Below are positions 8,427-17,377 of a stretch of DNA of 36,026 nt, in pieces. The notes beneath the pieces are model-generated. The model did no database searches. It was not told the DNA's origin and saw only the letters and a program-made list of their open reading frames with translations. Origin of the DNA: Verrucomicrobiota bacterium (lineage in GTDB: Bacteria; Verrucomicrobiota; Verrucomicrobiia; Chthoniobacterales; JAFAMB01); the NCBI GenBank assembly GCA_019246215.1, contig JAFAQT010000032.1, positions 1 to 36,026 of the forward strand, read 5' to 3'. Each line of letters opens with the position of its first letter. Positions within the stretch are counted from its first letter, which is position 1. Both the position numbers and the translations under genes were made by a program.

Positions 8427-9788
8427 TCAGCTTCGGCGTAGTTTTCCATTTGGAGTACGCGCCAGGCTTTTCACAACCTGAAAGCGTCTCGGCACCTTGC
8501 GCGCATCGATTCTCTGGAGAAGCAATTCGGTGAGCTGTTCTGCCGTTCCGGGAGAGCCGACAATTTCTGCTGAAAGGGTCTGAGAGTTGGAATCAAGGAA
8601 AACACGACTTTCTTCAATGCCGGGCAAAGTGTTGAGAATAGTTTCGACTTCTTCGCAAAAAAATTGGACCCCGTTGACCTGTAGCCGGTTCTTTCCTCGA
8701 CCCGCTAAAAAAAGGTATCCATCTGCATCAGCCCGCGCGAAATCACCAGTTGCATAGCCGTATTGTTGCAACAACCCGCTAAGCGGTCGCCAAGGCGCAA
8801 GGTAAGCATTCAGCAGTCCGGGTCCTTTGATCTGGAGTTCGCCAAGCTCGCCTGGCTGGACCGGTTTTCCGTGTTCTCCCACTAAAGTGACCGCGTAAGC
8901 CGGCATTGGGAGCCCGACTGATCCAAGTTTATCCGGTCTGGTATTGATGGTCAGAAGACCGACTTCAATGATACCCAAAGCTGGATTCAGATCTTTTTGA
9001 AAACGCTCACTGAAATCGAGAGCCAGTCGGGGCGACAGAGGCGAGGCGGTCGAGATGGCGAGCCGCAAAGAATCGAGCGATCCAATTTCTGAGTGGGTTA
9101 GCGCCTGATAGAAATCCGGAGAGCCATAAGTCACGGTAGGGCACCACCGCCGGCTACTCGTCCGCCAGTATTCCCGCTCTGAGATGACGAGGATCGTCGC
9201 GCCTCGGGAAAGATAAAGAAGGATCGAGACGATGAAGTGGTCGGCCATCGGGAGTGCAAACCAGATCCGATCGGTGGAGTCGATCTGCAACACCTCATTC
9301 GCAGCGTTTAAACGATCGATGATTGCCTGTTGTCCCAAGAGAATCCCCTTGCGACGTCCTGTGCTCCCAGAGGTGAAACGAATATATGCCGGGGCGCACG
9401 CGCGAAAGTCCTCGTCGTTCTGACCGTCAAGGGGTTGCGCATATGGTAGCCGCGACAAACGTCGGTTGCGATGATACAACCAATGCAGCCGGGCTGCTTT
9501 AATCAGAGATTCCTTTTCTTGCCGGGGCAGGAAAGTCGCGATCGGGACGAGGCAAAGACCCGCTGCCAAAATTCCCAAGGCCGATATCAGGAAACCCGCG
9601 CCCTCGGCCAGGATCAGACCGCATCTTTCGCCTTGCCGGCATCCGCGTTTGATCAATCCAGCCGCCACCTTGTCAGCGTGATCAATGAGCTGCCGGTAGG
9701 TTATGTTGTCGCCCTGCTCAGCGTCTGAGAAGGCCAGTTGGTCGGGTTGCGTTTCGGATTTTTGACGAATTAGGGTGAAAATATCCAC
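8427..9788 (-). CDS. AMP-dependent synthetase/ligase (ANL superfamily), compact 453 aa
   Basis: AYIRFTSGSTGRRKGILLGQQ (P-loop-like A3), YATGDFARADADGYLFLAGRGKNRLQVNGVQFFCEEVE (A7/A8), TPNGKLRRS (A10 lysine). Confidence 0.9.
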   Translation of the reverse strand: MDIFTLIRQKSETQPDQLAFSDAEQGDNITYRQLIDHADKVAAGLIKRGCRQGERCGLILAEGAGFLISALGILAAGLCLVPIATFLPRQEKESLIKAARLHWLYHRNRRLSRLPYAQPLDGQNDEDFRACAPAYIRFTSGSTGRRKGILLGQQAIIDRLNAANEVLQIDSTDRIWFALPMADHFIVSILLYLSRGATILVISEREYWRTSSRRWCPTVTYGSPDFYQALTHSEIGSLDSLRLAISTASPLSPRLALDFSERFQKDLNPALGIIEVGLLTINTRPDKLGSVGLPMPAYAVTLVGEHGKPVQPGELGELQIKGPGLLNAYLAPWRPLSGLLQQYGYATGDFARADADGYLFLAGRGKNRLQVNGVQFFCEEVETILNTLPGIEESRVFLDSNSQTLSAEIVGSPGTAEQLTELLLQRIDARKVPRRFQVVKSLARTPNGKLRRS

Positions 9789-9861
9789 GCGGATTCCTTC
9801 ACATATCTATCAGCTGGTACTGGCATTCTGGTCAACTCGTGACGATATATACGAGCTTCGT

Positions 9862-10629
9862 ATGTCAGATAAAAGGAAGCGCATCGTTATCAAGTTTGGG
9901 ACGGGAATCCTCACGAAATCTTCCGGCAACGCGTTGAACCCCAGGCAGCTGCGGCGTTTGACCGGCGAAGTTGCCGACGTGGTTCGCGCTGGTCATCAGT
10001 GCCTCCTTGTGAGCAGTGGAGCGGTCGGCGCCGGATTAAGGCTGATGGGCTTATCGGAGCGACCAAACGATCTTCCCTCAATCCAAGCCTGTGCGGCGAT
10101 TGGACAATCTCGGCTGATGCAGCTTTACGAGACATTGTTTCAAAGACACGGTTTTCATGTGGCCCAGTTATTGTTGAGCCATCAGGATATCGATAGCCGC
10201 ACCAGGTACCAGAACGCAAGGAACACCTTGGAGCGACTGCTGCGCTTTCGAAATGTCGTTCCGATCATTAATGAAAATGATTCGGTGGCGGTCGAAGAAC
10301 TTCGACTTGGCGATAATGATCGCCTCTCGGCGGAGGTCGCGATCCTTGCTCAGGCGGATTTGCTCTTGATCCTGACCAGCGTGGAGGGTTTGCTGGATGA
10401 AAAGAATAGACTGGTCGCGAAAGTTACTGATATTGATGCGGTCGCTCACTTAGCGAGCGAAACAATCGGGATTTACTCCAGGGGAGGTATGGTGACGAAG
10501 CTTCAAGCGGCAAAGTTGGCTTTTCAAGCTGGAATTCCCAGCGTGATAGGGAGCGGGTTCGAACCCGGGATCATCTCGGCGGCCGTGGCTGGAAAAGCGG
10601 TGGGCACCCAGGTTTTGGCAAACACATGA
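9862..10629 (+). CDS. proB: Glutamate 5-kinase, short form lacking the PUA domain
   Basis: RIVIKFGTGILT, LLVSSGAVGAG, QLLLSHQDI, VVPIINENDSVAVEELRLGDNDRLSAEVA; ORF ends after GTQVLANT with no PUA domain; ATG at 9862 preferred over 9775. Confidence 0.93.
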   Translation: MSDKRKRIVIKFGTGILTKSSGNALNPRQLRRLTGEVADVVRAGHQCLLVSSGAVGAGLRLMGLSERPNDLPSIQACAAIGQSRLMQLYETLFQRHGFHVAQLLLSHQDIDSRTRYQNARNTLERLLRFRNVVPIINENDSVAVEELRLGDNDRLSAEVAILAQADLLLILTSVEGLLDEKNRLVAKVTDIDAVAHLASETIGIYSRGGMVTKLQAAKLAFQAGIPSVIGSGFEPGIISAAVAGKAVGTQVLANT

Positions 10630-11891
10630 CACTGAGCCTTTCAGAACTGCTTGAGCAGATCGGGCAGCAAGCGGCTTCATCGAGCCGTATCCTAGCTCAG
10701 GCTACCACCGCTGAGAAGAACGCAGCTTTGCTCGCGATCGCCTGTCGAATCGAGCAGAGCGCTCAGACGATTCTCGCGGCAAACGAAGCCGATCTAGGAG
10801 CCGGGTCGAAGAGCGGCTTGAGTTCCGCGATGCTGGATCGAGCCCGCCTGGATGCGAAGAGGATTCAAAAGATAGCCGATAGCGTCCGTGAAGTCGTTCA
10901 GTTGACGGATCCGGTCGGAGAAGTTTTGAAACAGTGGTCGCGTCCGAACCGACTTAAGATCTCGAAGAGACGAGTGCCCATCGGAGTCATTGGTATTATT
11001 TACGAGTCTCGCCCAAACGTGACGAGCGACGCAGCTGCACTTTGTCTAAAAACCGGCAACGCCGTAATTCTGCGAGGTGGATCTGAGGCAATCCGGTCGA
11101 ACATGGCTCTGGCGGAAGCGATCAGTATGGGATGCAGTGATGCCGGCTTACCGGAGCACTCGGTTCAGCTTGTGCCCAGTACCGAGAGGGCCGCCGTCAC
11201 GCTGATGGTGCAACTTGATCGATACATTCATCTGATCATTCCGAGGGGCGGCAGGTCATTGATCGAGACAGTGACATCTGCAGCACGGATTCCGGTCATC
11301 AAACATTTCGATGGAATCTGTGCCGCGTATGTGGATCGAGCGGCAAACCTTCGGATGGCCGAGCAAATTGTGCTCAACGCGAAATGTCAGCGGCCAAGCG
11401 TTTGCAATGCCATTGAGACCATGCTGGTCCACGAAGCCGTCGCCCAGAAGTTTCTTCCGGACTGCGCCGATAAATTGTGGGAGCGTGGTGTCGAGCTCCG
11501 AGGCGATCCGTTGACCCGGCAAATCCTGGGGCCTAGGGTAGTTCCTGCGACCGAGGAAGATTGGAAAACGGAGTATCTCGATTTAATTCTCGCAATTAAA
11601 ACGGTGGGCGGTCTGGAGGAAGCAGTCAAACACATTGAAACCTATGGTTCGCACCATAGCGACGCAATCATCACCGATGATTGTGCTGTTGCTCAGAAGT
11701 TCCTGAACCAGGTCGATTCTGCGGCCGTTTTTTGGAATGCTTCGACTAGGTTCAATGATGGAGGCGAGTTCGGTTTTGGAGCTGAGATAGGGATCAGCAC
11801 GGATCGACTCCACGCCCGTGGTCCGATGGGTCTCGAAGAATTGACCAGCTACAAATTCGTGGTTGAAGGCACCGGGCAGGTTCGAGACTGA
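10626..11891 (+). CDS. proA: Gamma-glutamyl phosphate reductase
   Basis: RVPIGVIGIIYESRPNVTSDAAALCLKTGNAVILRGGSEA, IIPRGGRSLIETV, NAKCQRPSVCNAIETMLVH, ASTRFNDGGEFGFGAEIGISTDRLHARGPMGLEELTSYK; 4-bp overlap with proB. Confidence 0.96.
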   Translation: MTLSLSELLEQIGQQAASSSRILAQATTAEKNAALLAIACRIEQSAQTILAANEADLGAGSKSGLSSAMLDRARLDAKRIQKIADSVREVVQLTDPVGEVLKQWSRPNRLKISKRRVPIGVIGIIYESRPNVTSDAAALCLKTGNAVILRGGSEAIRSNMALAEAISMGCSDAGLPEHSVQLVPSTERAAVTLMVQLDRYIHLIIPRGGRSLIETVTSAARIPVIKHFDGICAAYVDRAANLRMAEQIVLNAKCQRPSVCNAIETMLVHEAVAQKFLPDCADKLWERGVELRGDPLTRQILGPRVVPATEEDWKTEYLDLILAIKTVGGLEEAVKHIETYGSHHSDAIITDDCAVAQKFLNQVDSAAVFWNASTRFNDGGEFGFGAEIGISTDRLHARGPMGLEELTSYKFVVEGTGQVRD

Positions 11892-12177
11892 AACAGGAAT
11901 TCAGGAACTCAGGAGTTGCAGAACGGACTTTCATATCGCGCCGGCTTAAAGGTGGTGCGGCCTTTCCGGATTTGCTGATCTGGGGGAATCACCGTTGTTG
12001 AGTTCCCCCGTTCGATATTTTCCCTGCAGCAGGAGCCTCTTTTTCTTCTGCAACGCTTGGGTCCCGAACTGCTGAAAACAGCCGGTTGACACTTAATCCA
12101 CCGAGCCTGCTGCGCGCCGGGGTCGGGAGATCCTGAGGATTGATCAAGCAAATATTTGCGTTTCGGTGCGAATTCTA

Positions 12178-12232
12178 TTGACTGTAATGGGGTAAGAAGG
12201 GTAAAAGTGGGGCGTTGTGGATTAGAATGGTT
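12178..12232 (+). promoter_or_regulatory. Candidate mraZ promoter with 10-bp-periodic TGGGG-like repeats (putative MraZ operator)
   Basis: TTGACT at 12178 as candidate -35; TGGGG 12188, AGGGT 12198, TGGGG 12208, TGGAT 12218, TGGTT 12228, each exactly 10 bp apart. Confidence 0.6.
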
Positions 12233-12252
12233 TATCAGGCCATGGTTTCCGT

Positions 12253-12708
12253 ATGGAATCGCCCCAGGGGGTGCAGTCGATATTTACCGGTGAGTTCCGG
12301 CACGCGATGGACGCGAAAAACCGCGTCACCATTCCGTCGCGATGGCGTCGGGGCGAGATAGACGAGTTCTTTGCCATTCCGAATCTGAAGGGGGGATTTA
12401 TGATGGTCATGCCCCCTGGGGAGTTTACGCGGTTGGCTGAAAAGGTGGAGCACGACCTAAGCTTGAAGCCGGAAGAGCGTACTAAGTTTTTGCGCCAATT
12501 CTCTTCTAAGGCGCAGCACGTTACCGGGGACAAGCAGGGAAGGATTGTGCTGCCGGACGAGCAATGCAAATTGCTGAAACTGCAAAGTGAGGTAGTGCTC
12601 GTTGGCAACTACTTCAGGTTTGAAATCTGGGATCCGGAGACGTGGCAAAAAGCCACAGAGGAGGACGGCCCAACGTTCAGTTATTTGCTAGAGAGGATTG
12701 GCATTTAG
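12253..12708 (+). CDS. mraZ: Transcriptional regulator MraZ
   Basis: FTGEFRHAMDAKNRVTIPSRWR ... GDKQGRIVLPDEQCKLLKLQSEVVLVGNYFRFEIWDPETW: two SpoVT/AbrB-like MraZ motifs; first gene of dcw cluster. Confidence 0.92.
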   Translation: MESPQGVQSIFTGEFRHAMDAKNRVTIPSRWRRGEIDEFFAIPNLKGGFMMVMPPGEFTRLAEKVEHDLSLKPEERTKFLRQFSSKAQHVTGDKQGRIVLPDEQCKLLKLQSEVVLVGNYFRFEIWDPETWQKATEEDGPTFSYLLERIGI

Positions 12709-12765
12709 AGGATCAGCGGAGTTGGCGGAAATTGTCGAAGTCGACTGACCTAACCGAAGAGGAAG

Positions 12766-13746
12766 ATGATTTCGTTCATAGACGAAGAATACATGCCACG
12801 CGACATAGAGAGCACCGGAGCTTGTTTTCACCGACCCGTTCTGCTGCGCGAGATCGTTATGGCACTGCAGCCGGGGGCGGGCAAAATCGTCCTGGACGCG
12901 ACGGTGGGGGGCGGTGGCCACTCCTTGGCGTTGCTGAAAGCGGGTGCTTCCGTGATAGCTTGCGATCAAGATCCTGAGGCCCTGGAAGAAGCTTCCAAAA
13001 GGCTCGCTGGTTATTCGAACCGGACGCGTTTTGTAGAATCGAATTTTGCAGATGTGGACGAGTGGTTATCCGGGGCGGGCGTCGAGGAATTGGATGGCAT
13101 TCTTCTTGATCTGGGTCTTTCTTCCCACCAGATCGATACTCCGTCGCGAGGTTTTAGCTTTTTGGGGAACGGGCCGCTGGATATGCGGATGGGGCCACAT
13201 ATCCAGCGGACAGCAGCCGATCTGGTGAACCGGAGCTCCCAGGAGGAACTCGCAAGAATATTCTTTGAATTCGGAGAGGAACCCGCGGGACGGCGATTGG
13301 CAGCACACCTGGTGAGGGTGCGCGGCAGGGCACCGATTCTGACAACGAGCGATCTGGTGAAGGCAGTCGAATCGGTGATCCCCAAGCGAGGCCCAAAACA
13401 TCCTGCCACAAAAGTCTTCCAGGCGCTCCGGATAGCGGTCAACGACGAGCTGGCCGTTTTGGAACGAGCGCTGCGCAGCTTAAGTGTCCGAGTAAAAGGG
13501 GGAGGCCGGATGGCCGTGATTGCCTTTCACTCCTTAGAAGATCGGATCGTAAAGTTTTTTTTCAGGGACATTAGTCAGGAATGGATCGACAGACCGGAGT
13601 GGCCGCAACCGCAGAGAAATCCTGCGTACGCATTTCGGTTGATCACGGCTCGGCCGATCGAGCCGAGCGAGGAAGAAGTTCGGCAAAACTCACGCGCTCG
13701 TAGTGCGAAACTGCGGGTAGTTGAAAGGATCAGGAATGAATCGTAA
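12766..13746 (+). CDS. rsmH: 16S rRNA (cytosine(1402)-N(4))-methyltransferase
   Basis: CFHRPVLLREIVMAL, VLDATVGGGGHSLALL, LDGILLDLGLSSHQIDTPSRGFSF, PLDMRM, KVFQALRIAVNDEL, VIAFHSLEDRIVK. Confidence 0.96.
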   Translation: MISFIDEEYMPRDIESTGACFHRPVLLREIVMALQPGAGKIVLDATVGGGGHSLALLKAGASVIACDQDPEALEEASKRLAGYSNRTRFVESNFADVDEWLSGAGVEELDGILLDLGLSSHQIDTPSRGFSFLGNGPLDMRMGPHIQRTAADLVNRSSQEELARIFFEFGEEPAGRRLAAHLVRVRGRAPILTTSDLVKAVESVIPKRGPKHPATKVFQALRIAVNDELAVLERALRSLSVRVKGGGRMAVIAFHSLEDRIVKFFFRDISQEWIDRPEWPQPQRNPAYAFRLITARPIEPSEEEVRQNSRARSAKLRVVERIRNES

Positions 13747-14101
13747 CCGCAGGAACATCACACATTCTATTAAGGTTGCTTCTATTTTTAAAGTAGTTGT
13801 TAGCACAGCAATTCTGGCCGGAGCCGGATTGTCTTATGTTTATTTGAAGAATCAGCTCCAGCAGTATGGAGAGATTCAACGACGATTGGAGCACGAACTC
13901 ACTGAAATCCGAACTGCCAGCGAGGCGGTCCGTGTGCAAATCACTCAGCTAAGTTCTCGGGCTGTTCTGGAGAAAAAGCTGGCCAAAAATTCGCTCGGCC
14001 TCGTGCCGATAGCGAGTGATCAAATCGTTCGCCTTAACCAGCGCCACGATGGCATCGGGGATGAACTGAAAGTCGTCTCCAATCGCGGTTTTAATCAATG
14101 A
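13736..14101 (+). CDS. ftsL: FtsL-like septum protein (short bitopic, coiled-coil)
   Basis: Position between rsmH and ftsI; one TM helix followed by coiled-coil (YLKNQLQQYGEIQRRLEHELTEIRTASEAVRVQITQL); assigned mainly by synteny. Confidence 0.65.
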   Translation: MNRNRRNITHSIKVASIFKVVVSTAILAGAGLSYVYLKNQLQQYGEIQRRLEHELTEIRTASEAVRVQITQLSSRAVLEKKLAKNSLGLVPIASDQIVRLNQRHDGIGDELKVVSNRGFNQ

Positions 14102-15876
14102 GGTGGAATGCGCAAGCGCGTGCCGTCACGGTCTGTTTTGGATTGGTCGGCCTGTTCAGCGTCTTCTCGGTCCGTCTGATCGATCTACAGATCCTACAGC
14201 ACGAGAAGTTCACCACGCTTGCGGCGGAAAAACACAATCACAAACAGATCATCTATGCCAGACGCGGCATCATCCGAGACGCTCACAACGAGCCTCTCGC
14301 CGAAAACATTCCGGTCAAGACCGTTGTTGCAGACGCATCGCATATTAGGGATGCGGGGGCTCTGGCAGCGGCAATCGCGGATAAGCTTGAAATGGATCCG
14401 CGCGACCTCGCGGATCAGCTGAGCCAGAGCGGAAAAGGCAGCAAACACCTTGTTCTGAAGACGCAGATTCCCGAGCAGACGGCCGAAAGAATCAAGGAAT
14501 CTCTTTGGACGTCAAACTTGCGCGGAATTTATTTTGACCAGGATTTTGTTCGTGTCTATCCGAACGGGCAGATGCTTTCACAGGTGATCGGGTTTGTGGA
14601 TCACGACCATAAGGGAACAATGGGGATTGAACGTACAATGCAGGATTTTCTGCAAGGTCGGGATGGTTCTCGCTATATTGAGACGGACCGAACCGGGAAA
14701 GAGCTGGTGCCCTATCGCGGGCAGGAAAGTCCGGCCAAAGATGGTTGCGATGTCAAGCTGACTATTGATCTAGGCCTGCAGAATATCGTCGAATCTGAAC
14801 TGGACGGGGCCTGCGCGGAGTTCAGACCGAAAGACGCCACGGTGATCATGATGCGGCCGCAAACTGGGGAAATCCTGGCCATGGCTAGCCGTCCCTCGTT
14901 TGATCCCAACAAACCAGGAGAGGCCGCTCCGGAGCAGGAAAAAAATCGGTCGGTAGTGGATATGGTCGAGCCTGGTTCGACATTCAAGATTGTAACGACC
15001 TCGGCCGTCCTCCAAGAAAAACTTGTGACGCCGGACACAGCAGTTTTCTGCGAAAATGGACATTTTCAATATGCGGGACGTGTCCTGCGGGACGCGCATC
15101 CGATGGGTGTTCTGACGGTGCACCAGGTATTGATGAAATCGAGCAACATCGGTGTCGCCAAACTGGCTCTGCAACTCGGCGAATCGAAGCTGTACGAGTA
15201 TATCCGTCGATTTGGGTTTGGGCAGAGAACTGGCGTCACGTTGAGCGGCGAGATCCCTGGCCTCATCAATCCGCCTTACCGCTGGAGCAAACTCGATATC
15301 ACTCGAATTCCCATGGGTCAGTCGGTGGCTGTGACTCCCTTACAATTGGTGACCGCGATGTCCTGTATTGCGAACGGGGGGAAGTTGATGAAGCCAATGA
15401 TCGTCTCGGATATCACGGACCCGGATGGGCGGCCAGTGGCGAATTTCACTCCTGAAACGGTGCGTCAGGTCATTTCCGCCGAAACCGCTCGCAAAATCAC
15501 CTCGGCACTCAAAGACGTAGTCACTAAGCAGGGAACTGCTCAAAAGGCTGAAGTGCCCGGATTCCGAGTTGCAGGAAAGACTGGAACCGCACAAAAGGTT
15601 GATCCGAGAGGAGGCTATATGTCCGGCAGGTATGTGACTTCGTTCGTCGGATTCATGCCGGCAGACGATCCGAAATTCACGTTGCTCGTGCTGCTGGACG
15701 ATCCGACGATGAAAGAAGGAGCAGCATTTGGCGGAGTTGTCGCAGGTCCAGTTTTCGCGAGGATCGCGGGGAAAGCGGCGCGTTATCTTGATTTGCGGCC
15801 CACGGAGGAAATTCCTACCCAGCCAGGTGCGAATGGATTGAAAAAAGTGGCGTTATCCACCAGGAATCGCGATTAG
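14098..15876 (+). CDS. ftsI: Penicillin-binding protein, septal transpeptidase FtsI/PBP3
   Basis: SxxK GSTFKI, SxN SSNIG, KTGT VAGKTGTAQK; N-terminal TM plus RRGIIRDAHNEPLAEN; dcw synteny. Confidence 0.94.
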   Translation: MRWNAQARAVTVCFGLVGLFSVFSVRLIDLQILQHEKFTTLAAEKHNHKQIIYARRGIIRDAHNEPLAENIPVKTVVADASHIRDAGALAAAIADKLEMDPRDLADQLSQSGKGSKHLVLKTQIPEQTAERIKESLWTSNLRGIYFDQDFVRVYPNGQMLSQVIGFVDHDHKGTMGIERTMQDFLQGRDGSRYIETDRTGKELVPYRGQESPAKDGCDVKLTIDLGLQNIVESELDGACAEFRPKDATVIMMRPQTGEILAMASRPSFDPNKPGEAAPEQEKNRSVVDMVEPGSTFKIVTTSAVLQEKLVTPDTAVFCENGHFQYAGRVLRDAHPMGVLTVHQVLMKSSNIGVAKLALQLGESKLYEYIRRFGFGQRTGVTLSGEIPGLINPPYRWSKLDITRIPMGQSVAVTPLQLVTAMSCIANGGKLMKPMIVSDITDPDGRPVANFTPETVRQVISAETARKITSALKDVVTKQGTAQKAEVPGFRVAGKTGTAQKVDPRGGYMSGRYVTSFVGFMPADDPKFTLLVLLDDPTMKEGAAFGGVVAGPVFARIAGKAARYLDLRPTEEIPTQPGANGLKKVALSTRNRD

Positions 15877-15886
15877 TCCAGGCAGC

Positions 15887-17377
15887 ATGCAATTGGCAGA
15901 TCTAATTCAAGGGCTGAGCGTGAAATCGATTCATGGATCGATTGATCGAGAGGTAACGGGGATCCGGTATGATTCACGCCGGGTAACCTCTGGCAATCTA
16001 TTTGTAGCCGTGCGGGGCGCCTCCTTCGACGGGCATTCGTTCATCGAACAAGCTGTCGGCCAAGGCGCTGTTGCGGTAGTCGAAGAGCAGCCGGCTCTTT
16101 CTCATCGTGCGACAGCCATCGTTGTCCCGGATTCACGCGAGGCCCTCGCCCAATTGGCCGCCACGTTTTTTGGTTATCCCTCTCGCAATTTAAGAATGAT
16201 TGGCGTGACCGGAACCAACGGCAAGAGCACCACGACCTTTCTGATCAAGCACTTGCTCGAGCGTGCAAATCAATCAACGGGCCTCATAGGCACCGTGCAA
16301 TACGAGGTTGGCCAACGTCTCCTGCCCGCGCCGCGGACCACCCCCGAATCGCTCGATCTGCAGGAACTCCTGAGTCAGTGCGTCTCCGCCGGTTGCAGAA
16401 ATGTCGTCGTCGAAGTCTCATCCCACGCACTAAGTCAGGGTCGCGCAAACCAAATGGAGTTTGATGTCGGCGCTTTCACGAATTTGACGCGGGACCATTT
16501 GGATTTTCACCATGGAATGAAGGGTTACTTTGAAGCGAAGGCTCGCTTGTTCGAGAGCCTGCGGAAGAACCGAAACAAGGAAGGAAAAGCCGTCATCAAT
16601 GTCGACGATCCGTACGGGCAGCAGCTGGTCGCACGGTTTGGCAAAGATCTTCCGATAATCACCTATGGAATGGGCGCGAGAGCGGAATTTCGCGCCAGTG
16701 ATTTCAAGGTGGAGATGAATGGAACTTCCTATTGCTTGGATGCGAAGGACAAGAGTTATTTTGTGCGTCTTCCATTAATCGGGAGGTTTAATATTTACAA
16801 TTCGCTCGCCGCATTAGCGGCAGCCAATGCGGTGGGTCTGGATCTACGGACCGCGGTGCTCGCACTCGCCAAAGCGCCCCAGATTCCCGGGCGCCTCGAG
16901 GCTGTGCCGGCAAAGCGGAAGTTTCAGGTATTTGTCGACTACGCGCACACCGATGATGCATTGATGAACGTCGTCAAAACCTGTCGCGATCTGAATCCAA
17001 ACCGGTTGATCCTTGTCTTCGGATGCGGCGGAAACAGGGACAAAACAAAGCGTCCTTTGATGGGCTCTGTTGCAGACCAATTCGCCGACTACGCGTTCAT
17101 CACCTCAGACAATCCGCGAAAGGAGGATCCGGAGTCGATCATTCGCGATGTTGAAGCCGGGTTCAAAAATAAGAACTACGAAAAGATTGTCGATCGGAAA
17201 GAGGCGATTGGGCGGGCGATCGCGATGGCCCAGCCAAGAGATATTGTTTTGATCGCCGGGAAAGGCCATGAAAAATTTCAGGAATTTGGCGATCACATCG
17301 TCCCGTTTGACGATGTTGAGATAGCCGGTCGGGTATTGGAGGAACATCCGGTGGAGTTGTCAAGGCATGGATCCTAG
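15887..17377 (+). CDS. murE: UDP-N-acetylmuramoyl-L-alanyl-D-glutamate--2,6-diaminopimelate ligase
   Basis: GVTGTNGKSTTT, VVEVSSHALSQGR, NLTRDHLDFH, SDNPRKEDP (DNPR motif of meso-DAP-adding MurE). Confidence 0.95.
   Translation: MQLADLIQGLSVKSIHGSIDREVTGIRYDSRRVTSGNLFVAVRGASFDGHSFIEQAVGQGAVAVVEEQPALSHRATAIVVPDSREALAQLAATFFGYPSRNLRMIGVTGTNGKSTTTFLIKHLLERANQSTGLIGTVQYEVGQRLLPAPRTTPESLDLQELLSQCVSAGCRNVVVEVSSHALSQGRANQMEFDVGAFTNLTRDHLDFHHGMKGYFEAKARLFESLRKNRNKEGKAVINVDDPYGQQLVARFGKDLPIITYGMGARAEFRASDFKVEMNGTSYCLDAKDKSYFVRLPLIGRFNIYNSLAALAAANAVGLDLRTAVLALAKAPQIPGRLEAVPAKRKFQVFVDYAHTDDALMNVVKTCRDLNPNRLILVFGCGGNRDKTKRPLMGSVADQFADYAFITSDNPRKEDPESIIRDVEAGFKNKNYEKIVDRKEAIGRAIAMAQPRDIVLIAGKGHEKFQEFGDHIVPFDDVEIAGRVLEEHPVELSRHGS

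Noticed and set aside
10555-10580. GGGTTCGAACCCGGGATCAT resembles a tRNA T-arm
   Set aside because: It lies in frame inside proB (IGSGFEPGIISA), and no acceptor, D or anticodon arms were found around it.
11982-12009. GGGGGAA/TTCCCCC hairpin after proA as a terminator
   Set aside because: Perfect 7-bp stem, but the loop is 14 nt, it is ~90 bp past the stop codon and lacks a clear T-tract; left uncalled.
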